32,259 nucleotides of DNA, from assembly GCA_029259795.1 (NCBI GenBank), contig JAJDEM010000150.1, positions 1 to 32,259 of the forward strand, in the 5' to 3' direction. A model generated the notes under the pieces. That model was not told where the DNA came from and did not search any database. It was given only the letters and a program-made list of their open reading frames with translations. The stretch comes from Planctomycetota bacterium (GTDB lineage Bacteria; Planctomycetota; PLA2; JAEUHO01). The position numbers and the translations under genes were made by a program. This document shows, piece after piece, positions 8,506 to 15,133 of the stretch. The first letter of the stretch is position 1; each line of letters starts with the position of its first letter.

Positions 8506-11454
8506 ATGGGGAGCCTCAGCCGGGGAGGTGAGACGGTCGAGGCCAGCTTGCCTCGCGTGTTCATCGCCTCGACGAGCATGGACTTGGACCCATACAGAGC
8601 TGCGGCCAGAGATCAGATTCTGGCAGCGGGCTGCCATCCCATCATGATGGAGTACTGGCAAGCCGACGCACGCCCCAGCGTACAGCTCTGCCTCGACCAA
8701 GTTGGACAGGCGGATGCCGTCCTCCTGCTTGTGGCATGGCGGTTTGGGTGGGTCCCGACCCCCGAGGACGGTGGCGACGGCGAACACTCGATCACACAGT
8801 TGGAGATCGAAGAGGCCAAGCGCCTGGACAAGCCCCTCTTTGTCGTTTGTGCAGACGCCGACTGGCCAGGTCGCCTCTGGGCGCGGGACAAGGATCTCCA
8901 TTCTCTGGAACAGTTCAGGGCTTCGCTGAATCGCAACGCGCCAGCATTCGAGTTCGAGAAGGATCCACGGCTTCCAAACTTCAACGGCCTCTTGAAGCAC
9001 CTCCTCCACAGCATCGGACAGGCGGTCCGCGAAAAGGACGGGGACGCGCGGGAACGAGATCAGGAGCGCCTGCGTGCCGAGAGGCTCAAGCCCAAGACTG
9101 CCACGGACTTCGGGGTTGAACTTCGGACACACAGCCGGTTCACCGGCCGCAAACAAAGCACCAAGCTCGGCGGGGAGGAACGGTCCAAGGCGTTCCAAGT
9201 TGCACTTGACCGGGCGTACGCCTCACTCGCGGCACAGATCACGGGAACGCAACAGGCGTGGGGTGGCGAACCGGGCAACGCCCCGGATCCTTGGCCGAGC
9301 GCACAGATCGCGTTCTTCCTGCCGCCTACGCGGTACCGAGGCCTGATCCGCGACACGCTCGCCTGGCTATCTGAGACGCAGGCGCCCGAGGGCTACTGGT
9401 GCAGTTCAACCTACGGTGATCATGCTGACACGGGCGTCACAGCCTGCTGCACCGTCACACTGCTCCACCACGAGGGGCCCTCGTCGATCTCCGGCCAACG
9501 TGGCCTGTCCTGGCTCTGCGATCACTATTCCTCAGGCTGGATCAATCAGCCTCAGAACAAGAGCCTCCAAGATGTCCACTACTACAGTACGGCACACGCG
9601 ATTCGTGCACTCGTGCGGGGACCGACCACGCCGCTGACGGCCATGACGATTCGCTCCAGCGTCGGCGTGCTCGAAGAGGCCCAGAGCGAGAGCGGCGGAT
9701 GGGGCTTCCACGCAGGCGGTGCGCCGGACCCCAGCTTCACGTCGTACGCCCTACATGGATTGCTCGACGCGATCCGTATCAGCCGCCTTCCGGTGAGGCG
9801 TCGGGCCGTCTTGCGAGGTCTTCAGTGGCTTCTACAGCGACAGGAGGAGGATGGCACCTGGTCGGACTGGCGAGGCATCAAGTGCAGCCCCGAGGCCACG
9901 GCCTACGCCGCGTACATCTTGCTCTCGACCAGAACGCCTGTGCTGCCGAGCGTCACAGCCGCCTTGGACTGGCTGGTGGAGAACCAATCCGCGGACGGCT
10001 CCTGGGGATTGGAGGCAAACGAAGCGGAACGTCCGATCAACTGGGTCACCATCATCTGCATCAGCGCGCTCAGCGCCTACCTGATCGCTGAGAAGCAGGG
10101 TTTCAAGTCCACCGGCGAGTTCTCCAAGACAGGTGAGGTGACGCCCGCCAACCTGGATCACGCACCGGGCCTTGATGACCCTGACGCGGCCTACCTCGAG
10201 GACTTGGACCAGCGACTGATCCACCCAGCATCACTGGAACAGGAGCGCGTCGACCTGGCAGAACTCTACGAAACCGTGGTTCAGGACGACGTACGCAAGA
10301 TCCCGTTCACCCGGTCGCTCAACCACACGATGTTTCGAGCGCTCGATCACTATGTTGCGCAGAAGGTCCCCGTAGAAGAGATCCAGAGGACACTTGCTCG
10401 GGACGAACTCATCGAAGTGTTTGGCGTCTACCCGGAACACCTCGAAACGGTGGCCGCGAAGCTCGGCATCAAGGATGTGGTTCCTCTCGATTTCGAGCAT
10501 AAGGAGCCCAAGCGCTTCAACCGCGTTCGCCCAGCGTTCTTCCACGCGTCGAGAGATGGCAGGGAGCGCCTGCTTGGAATCGCCGTAGTACCCGGCAACG
10601 ACTATGTGATGCACTACGCCTCGCTGACCCGTCACGCCGCACGCGGGATGATGCTGGAAGCCGACGAGAAGATCCGCGTGCACCGATTCCCGCTCGTCGA
10701 GCAACATCTTCCTGCATGGACTCACCTCAGCTCCGACTTCGTGCGAAAGGGAGACCGCGTACTTCTCGGCTACGTCGAAGAGATCCGGTCTCACTTCGAG
10801 CGCACATCGATCGAGGTGAGCGACTGGACCGAAAACGAGTACTATGGCGCCTGTCGGGTGAGTCTTCCGGACGGGGGCTCTCTTGTGCTGCTGGGCGTAA
10901 AGTACTGTTTCTGGGGATCGATCAGCGAGGTCCTTTGCCATTACCTGTGCCAGCTAGGCGTCCAAGAGATTCTCTACGCGGCAAAGCTCGGTGCACTCAC
11001 GGGTCCCGATGACCTGTACACGCGCATCTTCTGCCCTTCTTCCTTCGCGATTCTCAATCACGCGCGCATCGTCAGACAGCTTGACGGCGTGCCAAACGGA
11101 GTGCTGGAATGGCGGCCGGAACTCTCAACGGGGGTTCACGCCTCCATCCCGACGGTACTCGAGGAGGACTACCTGCAGCGTGCGACTACAATTGAGATCC
11201 GCGCACAGTCCATTGACAACGAGATCTCGCAGATCGCACGAGCGGTGTTCACGTACAACGCCGCGAACAACCAACGCGTGAAGTTTTCAGCGCTGCACTT
11301 CGCCACGGACTATGTGCGAGCACCGAACGACCGGGCGATGGACACGACTCACGATCTCTCGAACAACCGAACCCCGAAGGCCCTAGAATCCAAGCGGCGC
11401 ATCATCAAGCAGATCTTCGACGACGTCGTGAGGCCCTATGTCCTATCCGAGTGA
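8506..11454 (+). CDS. DUF4062 - squalene-cyclase-like toroid - nucleoside-phosphorylase-like fusion protein
   Basis: A 982-residue protein with three regions. Residues 15-175 are a DUF4062 domain (RVFIASTSMDLDPYR near 17, AGCHPIMMEYW near 41, ADAVLLLVAWRFGWVP near 69, SITQLEIEEAKRLDKPLFV near 95), a TIR-like fold found at the N-terminus of bacterial signalling proteins. Residues 280-535 carry at least four prenyltransferase/squalene-cyclase-type repeats: EGYWCSSTYGDHADTGVTA, SESGGWGFHAG, EEDGTWSDWRG and SADGSWGLEAN. The QW-like motifs are kept but no DxDD cyclase acid is seen, so a binding role is likelier than catalysis. Residues 675-982 resemble the phosphorylase (PNP/UDP) superfamily: LVLLGVKYCFWGS (793), LGVQEILYAAKLGAL (817), and SIDNEISQIARAV (902) with SALHFATDYV (928) in the place of the MExAA and SD motifs. 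The start lacks a strong ribosome site. Its stop overlaps the next start by 17 nt, so the two are probably translated together. The DUF4062 and toroid calls are firm; the phosphorylase call is moderate. Confidence 0.75.
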   Translation: MGSLSRGGETVEASLPRVFIASTSMDLDPYRAAARDQILAAGCHPIMMEYWQADARPSVQLCLDQVGQADAVLLLVAWRFGWVPTPEDGGDGEHSITQLEIEEAKRLDKPLFVVCADADWPGRLWARDKDLHSLEQFRASLNRNAPAFEFEKDPRLPNFNGLLKHLLHSIGQAVREKDGDARERDQERLRAERLKPKTATDFGVELRTHSRFTGRKQSTKLGGEERSKAFQVALDRAYASLAAQITGTQQAWGGEPGNAPDPWPSAQIAFFLPPTRYRGLIRDTLAWLSETQAPEGYWCSSTYGDHADTGVTACCTVTLLHHEGPSSISGQRGLSWLCDHYSSGWINQPQNKSLQDVHYYSTAHAIRALVRGPTTPLTAMTIRSSVGVLEEAQSESGGWGFHAGGAPDPSFTSYALHGLLDAIRISRLPVRRRAVLRGLQWLLQRQEEDGTWSDWRGIKCSPEATAYAAYILLSTRTPVLPSVTAALDWLVENQSADGSWGLEANEAERPINWVTIICISALSAYLIAEKQGFKSTGEFSKTGEVTPANLDHAPGLDDPDAAYLEDLDQRLIHPASLEQERVDLAELYETVVQDDVRKIPFTRSLNHTMFRALDHYVAQKVPVEEIQRTLARDELIEVFGVYPEHLETVAAKLGIKDVVPLDFEHKEPKRFNRVRPAFFHASRDGRERLLGIAVVPGNDYVMHYASLTRHAARGMMLEADEKIRVHRFPLVEQHLPAWTHLSSDFVRKGDRVLLGYVEEIRSHFERTSIEVSDWTENEYYGACRVSLPDGGSLVLLGVKYCFWGSISEVLCHYLCQLGVQEILYAAKLGALTGPDDLYTRIFCPSSFAILNHARIVRQLDGVPNGVLEWRPELSTGVHASIPTVLEEDYLQRATTIEIRAQSIDNEISQIARAVFTYNAANNQRVKFSALHFATDYVRAPNDRAMDTTHDLSNNRTPKALESKRRIIKQIFDDVVRPYVLSE

Positions 11455-12418
11455 CTCCCCCATCCGAATCGCCGTGCTTTCCCCGGGCTCGCACGCCCAT
11501 GAGTATCTGATTCCATGCCTGGAGATGTCGAGGCTCGCCAACATCGTTGCGCTGACGTCCCGGAACCCGGACCGGCGAGCGCAGCTCGCACGGCAGTTTC
11601 CCGGCGCTGATGTTGCGGACGACTGGCGCAGCGTGATCGAACGCGACGATGTTGATGCCGTCCTCGTAGCCTCGACGCCCGACGTCCACGGAGAGGTGGC
11701 TCGCGCCGCTCTAGCGCTGGGCACCCCGGTGTTCTTGGAAAAGCCGCCCGCACTATCCGTTCGGGACGCAAAAGCCCTCGCAGCGTTGGAGCAGGAGACA
11801 CGCACACCAGCTTTCGTTGGCTTCAATTTTCGCTTCTGCTGGGCTCTGGCAAAGCTCGCCGAGTGGAGTCGCGACTGGACGCTGGAGTCACTGCGGGTGC
11901 GCTTCGTGTCCTCCAAGCCCACTCAACCAATGTGGGGCCTGGACTCCGTCGCATCCTCCAGCCTGTTTGCCGTCGGCGTCCACGCCATTGATCTCGCGCT
12001 CCACCTCTTCGATGACGTGCCTACGCGGACGAGCGTCGTCGTTCCGCACCGCGGAAGCGCAACCATGAGCGTGGGCCTTGAGTTTGGCGGCGCTGGTGCA
12101 GCGGTACTTGAACTTGGAAACCACTGCAATCGATTTGAGTTCGATGTAGAGGCAGTGTACTCGGGCGGCATCGTTGTCCGGATTAGAGGAATGCGCCACA
12201 TTGAGATCATGGGCGCTGAAGCGCCAACCTTCGACCGGAAGGAGTCAACGGTCCTGGAGGCTTCGCCGCTTCTCCCCGGATTCATGCTAGGCGGCTACGA
12301 ACAGGCGGTCGCCTCGTTCATTCAATCGTGCAGGGGTGCCTCGCTCTCCGCCTCACCACTGTCCCGGTTTGTCCCGACGGCGGCGACCATTGAGGAAATC
12401 GCCAGACTGGGCGCATGA
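11438..12418 (+). CDS. Gfo/Idh/MocA-family NAD(P)-dependent oxidoreductase
   Basis: A 326-residue protein, normal family length. The N-terminal Rossmann half contains VDAVLVASTPDVHGEVARAAL (72-92), the family signature FLEKPPALS (K102 of EKP) and GFNFRF (128). The C-terminal half has SLFAVGVHAIDLALHLF, with H182 and D185 at the catalytic G-H-xx-D site. The dinucleotide-binding glycine motif is unusual: IAVLSPGSHAHEYLIP replaces the usual GxGxxG, so cofactor use may differ. The ATG lies inside the end of the DUF4062-toroid gene with GTGAGG just upstream, indicating translational coupling. Substrates in this family are sugars, inositols or biliverdin-like compounds; none can be assigned here. 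Its 3' end overlaps the convergent VUT gene by 97 bp. Confidence 0.85.
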   Translation: MSYPSDSPIRIAVLSPGSHAHEYLIPCLEMSRLANIVALTSRNPDRRAQLARQFPGADVADDWRSVIERDDVDAVLVASTPDVHGEVARAALALGTPVFLEKPPALSVRDAKALAALEQETRTPAFVGFNFRFCWALAKLAEWSRDWTLESLRVRFVSSKPTQPMWGLDSVASSSLFAVGVHAIDLALHLFDDVPTRTSVVVPHRGSATMSVGLEFGGAGAAVLELGNHCNRFEFDVEAVYSGGIVVRIRGMRHIEIMGAEAPTFDRKESTVLEASPLLPGFMLGGYEQAVASFIQSCRGASLSASPLSRFVPTAATIEEIARLGA

Positions 12419-13086
12419 GCGGCGCCCAGGTAGCGTTGAATCGCCGCGCGGCATAGGACCGCGAGCGGCGCCTCGAGAGACACGAGGACGATCTTGACAG
12501 CGTACTGCCCAACGTAGATGGGGATCAGTTCGTAGACACCGCCGAAGGCGATCGTGATGAAAATCACGGTGTCGACAAGTTGGGAGACGAGAGTGCTTCC
12601 CAGCTTTCGAACCAGGAACCAGCGCCCTGACGTCCATGTGCGGATCAAGGTGAAGATGCGTACGTTGAGCGGCTGAGAGACTGCGTATGCAAGCCACCCT
12701 CCGAGGAGAACGCGCAGGCCGGGCCCAAGCGTCTCAGCGTAGCCGGCCTGCCCCGACCAGTTGCCCGCGGAAGGCAAGCGGATGAAGAGCTGGAACAGCG
12801 CTACTGAGGTGATCAGGGAGACGAATCCGATGTTCGCGACCATCCGGGCAAGCCGCGGCCCAAACGTCTCGTTGACGAGATCGATGATTGCAACAGCAAG
12901 AATGTAGGTAACTACGGCGGCCGAGGCAGACAGGCTGCCGTATACGGTGATGATCTTCGCCGCGCCTGCATTGCTGGCGACCAACAGCGCCGAGTTCAAG
13001 GCGACGAGCAGGACAAGTAGACGGGTTGAACGAATCTGCGTCTTCTCTGAAGGCTCTGACGGCGGAGCCGGGGTGCGCATGGTCAT
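12322..13086 (-). CDS. VUT/YhhQ-family transporter (queuosine-precursor type)
   Basis: A 254-residue protein from the ATG at 13086, which overlaps the EamA stop as ATGA. Longer upstream reading is possible but would run into the EamA gene. The membrane protein shows family signatures: LVASNAGAAKIITVYG (35-50), ILAVAIIDLVNETFGPRLAR (62-81) and LVRKLGSTLVSQLVDTVIF (158-176). About six hydrophobic segments are present. YhhQ relatives import queuosine precursors (preQ0/preQ1 or queuine), so a 7-deazapurine or other purine-like substrate is the default prediction. It is the third gene of a Nudix-EamA-VUT operon. The last 25 residues after the membrane core are poorly conserved-looking and lie in the convergent overlap with the oxidoreductase gene. 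Confidence 0.88.
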   Translation of the reverse strand: MTMRTPAPPSEPSEKTQIRSTRLLVLLVALNSALLVASNAGAAKIITVYGSLSASAAVVTYILAVAIIDLVNETFGPRLARMVANIGFVSLITSVALFQLFIRLPSAGNWSGQAGYAETLGPGLRVLLGGWLAYAVSQPLNVRIFTLIRTWTSGRWFLVRKLGSTLVSQLVDTVIFITIAFGGVYELIPIYVGQYAVKIVLVSLEAPLAVLCRAAIQRYLGAAHAPSLAISSMVAAVGTNRDSGEAESEAPLHD

Positions 13087-14036
13087 GTCAGGTCCGTCCT
13101 TGGAAATGCACTGGGCGTCTGCGAATCGGGCTTCTTGCGTGACACGAGCATCGCAGCTGCCAGAAGGAGTATGGCGCCCGCAGCGGAGACCGCAGTGAGC
13201 GGACGGGCGTAGAACGGCCACGCGACAAGCGCGCCAAGCACCGCAGACGCGGAGCGAATGATATTGCTCTGCGCGAAGGACATCCGCTTGAAGCTCTCAT
13301 ACATCATCAAGAGCGATGCCACGGATGCAATGGCGCCAGCAAAGACACCGCCGATCGCAGCCGCCGAGCCCCCCGTGACTGGCTGGCCGGGGTGCTCGAT
13401 CGGCAACAGAATCAAGATCCCCAAGAGCACGGCGGCCACTGAGAAGTTCAACCCCACGATCACGTCGCTCCCGATGTTCGCAGCGCGAGCGTGCTGGGTG
13501 ATCTTGCCATTTGCCAGAGCAAAGCAACCGGTGAAGCCAACCCCCGCCGCGAAGCCGAGTAGCGACGAGGCTAGCTCTCCGCCACTGCCCCACAGGAGGC
13601 CGCCAACCAAGGCCACACCCACGAGGACGGCGTTCCGCAGGCCCAAGCGCTCGCGCAGGACCAGGTTGCCCACAATGGCCGCCTGCACGACATAGAGGCG
13701 CCCCAGGATGGACTGGGTCACGGGGCCGACGAGGAACAGGCAGACGAACATGAGCAAGTAGCCAATGCCATGAAGCACGCTCCAAGGCAGAAGCTGGCGC
13801 AAGTTCTGAACCTCAACACGCCTCCGCCGAACAAGGAGAACCATCAGCGCAGCCACAGCACCGACCGTCGCCGTGAGTGCGGCTGCAGCCAGAGGGCTGA
13901 ATCGTTCCATCGCAATCGTGCCGAATAGTGGCGCCAGTGCGTTCGTGGCAGCAGAGCACCAAGCGAGACGCGTTCCCTGTTCGTGCCCCAAATCTGCAGC
14001 GTCAGCGTCCCCGTGCCCGCCGGGCGGCCGCTTCAT
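13083..14036 (-). CDS. EamA/DMT-family transporter
   Basis: A 317-residue membrane protein with about ten hydrophobic segments in two halves, as in the drug/metabolite transporter superfamily. Features include LYVVQAAIVGNLVLRERLGLRNAV (ends the first EamA repeat) and SNIIRSASAVLGALVAWPFYARPL (ends the second). The ATG overlaps the Nudix stop as ATGA and its own stop overlaps the VUT start as ATGA, so all three are translationally coupled. The N-terminal 25 residues are hydrophilic (MKRPPGGHGDADAAD), and a start at a later codon is possible. EamA proteins move small metabolites, including amino acids, nucleosides and sugar phosphates; the substrate cannot be told from sequence. Confidence 0.82.
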   Translation of the reverse strand: MKRPPGGHGDADAADLGHEQGTRLAWCSAATNALAPLFGTIAMERFSPLAAAALTATVGAVAALMVLLVRRRRVEVQNLRQLLPWSVLHGIGYLLMFVCLFLVGPVTQSILGRLYVVQAAIVGNLVLRERLGLRNAVLVGVALVGGLLWGSGGELASSLLGFAAGVGFTGCFALANGKITQHARAANIGSDVIVGLNFSVAAVLLGILILLPIEHPGQPVTGGSAAAIGGVFAGAIASVASLLMMYESFKRMSFAQSNIIRSASAVLGALVAWPFYARPLTAVSAAGAILLLAAAMLVSRKKPDSQTPSAFPRTDLT

Positions 14037-14530
14037 GCAACATGTCCCTCGGGAATCAGCCGTTCGTCGATGAGCGCCCGTGTGAGGCCAGCGATCTCGA
14101 GCTTCTCGAGGTCAGCGACCGAGCACCAACGATACGCCACTGCCTCCTCGTTCAACGTCACCGGGGCCGAACTGTCGGCTTCAACGAGATACTCAAGGCA
14201 CACGAAGTGTCGGGCCGGGTCGATCCACTCGCGTACCCCGAGAAGGCGAGGATTGGAGGCGACAAGACCCGTCTCCTCATGCGTTTCCCGAACCACGGCT
14301 TGCGCAGCGGGTTCTCCGAATGACGGCTTTCCGCCTGGCACGATCCAGGTATTGCCAAACTTCCCCGACGATTGCATCAAGAACAGTCGCTTGGCTTCAT
14401 CGACGATGGCCGCACCTGCAACCAACGTCGGAAACTCTGGCGGCGAGGCTCGCACGCCGCCCCCTTGTGTGGCGGCGCCGGAGGACGCATCTGTGACTGG
14501 CACACGCTTCGCCGGTGAACGATCGGTCAT
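14033..14530 (-). CDS. Nudix hydrolase
   Basis: A 165-residue protein with a complete Nudix box, Gx5Ex7REUxEExGU: G67, E73, then RETHEETGL at 81-89 holding the metal-binding glutamates. It is preceded by IVPGGKP, typical of the fold. The substrate would be a nucleoside diphosphate linked to another group. The first 30 residues (RSPAKRVPVTDASSGAATQGGG) look disordered. GGAGAGAG just upstream of the ATG is the ribosome site. It is the first gene of the Nudix-EamA-VUT operon, which suggests a role in processing the transported compound or its nucleotide (inference). Confidence 0.9.
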   Translation of the reverse strand: MTDRSPAKRVPVTDASSGAATQGGGVRASPPEFPTLVAGAAIVDEAKRLFLMQSSGKFGNTWIVPGGKPSFGEPAAQAVVRETHEETGLVASNPRLLGVREWIDPARHFVCLEYLVEADSSAPVTLNEEAVAYRWCSVADLEKLEIAGLTRALIDERLIPEGHVA

Positions 14531-14812
14531 GGAGCTCTCTCCGAATCTCTAGTTCGGCGCCCATCAAGCACACTGGTCGGCGATGCAAGCCCTGTGCGCA
14601 CCCGCGCCTTCGATAGCGTACCGCGACTTGGATTGAGATTCTTGCCCACGACCCCAAGAACTACGCTCCGGAATGGTTTCAGCGGTGCTGCCGTCGCACC
14701 CGCCTGCGCTCCAAGGCGTGTTGTCGCCCTGCCGCCCCCCCCTCGCACCTAGAATGACAGTGAGGCACGCGCCACCGACCGCCGCCGCCTCGCTTGCATC
14801 CCTTGGGGAGGT
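14531..14812. other. Intergenic region between divergent genes
   Basis: 282 bp between the Nudix operon start (-) and the small membrane protein gene (+). On the minus strand a TACGCT box at about 14616 could start the operon. On the plus strand TAGAAT at 14750-14755 is a good -10 candidate. It was scanned by eye for preQ1-type riboswitch cores because of the VUT gene, and none was recognised. Confidence 0.4.
14750..14755 (+). promoter_or_regulatory. Candidate -10 box (TAGAAT) for the small membrane protein/FtsK-like cluster
   Basis: TAGAAT lies 57 nt before the ATG at 14813, which has a GGGGAGG ribosome site. TTGTCG at 14721-14726 is the nearest -35-like hexamer, but the 23-bp spacing is too long to be convincing. 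Confidence 0.4.
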
Positions 14813-15070
14813 ATGCCCATGTGGGGCGGTCAGATTCCGCGTACGAGCAGGCCCAGCCCGAAGCGGGAGGCCTGGTACCCGAAGCACAAGCAGGGCTCCG
14901 CCGCGGGCCCGGTGCCCGAGCGCTTCAAGAAGCTCCGCCTCCAGCGCCGCTCCAGCGGCCCTCGGCGCATCGCGAAGGACCCGCTGGCCATCTTCGGCGC
15001 GGTCGTGCTCGGGATCGTCTGCCTGATCATGGGCTTCTTCATCCTGAGTCTGGTGAGCGCCGCCATCTAG
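14813..15070 (+). CDS. Small single-pass membrane protein, function unknown
   Basis: 85 residues from ATG 14813, or 83 from the second ATG at 14819; GGGGAGG lies just upstream and fits either. The N-terminal 50 residues are basic and hydrophilic (KREAWYPKHKQ, RFKKLRLQRRSS), followed by IAKDPLAIFGAVVLGIV and a hydrophobic helix of about 22 residues to the C-terminus. The predicted topology is N-terminus inside. No family is recognised. It precedes the FtsK-like gene by 63 bp on the same strand and may be functionally linked. Confidence 0.6.
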   Translation: MPMWGGQIPRTSRPSPKREAWYPKHKQGSAAGPVPERFKKLRLQRRSSGPRRIAKDPLAIFGAVVLGIVCLIMGFFILSLVSAAI

Positions 15071-15120
15071 GCCCGGCGCGCCGAGCGGAGAGCACCCCGA
15101 GCGGGGTCGGCCCCCTCCCC

Positions 15121-15126
15121 TAGGAT
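15121..15126 (+). promoter_or_regulatory. Candidate -10 box (TAGGAT) for a leaderless FtsK-like mRNA
   Basis: TAGGAT ends exactly 7 nt before the ATG at 15134 and no separate Shine-Dalgarno is visible. The AGGA within it could alternatively act as a weak ribosome site for read-through transcripts. Confidence 0.35.
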
Positions 15127-15133
15127 CCGCTGC

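Noticed and set aside
13087-13221. Longer start for the VUT transporter
   Set aside because: It would overlap the EamA coding region by about 45 codons with non-hydrophobic sequence. The ATGA junction at 13083-13086 is a better start.
14531-14650. preQ1 riboswitch upstream of the Nudix-EamA-VUT operon
   Set aside because: It was looked for because of the YhhQ-type transporter. No preQ1-like core sequence or pseudoknot pattern was recognised by eye; a covariance search would be decisive.
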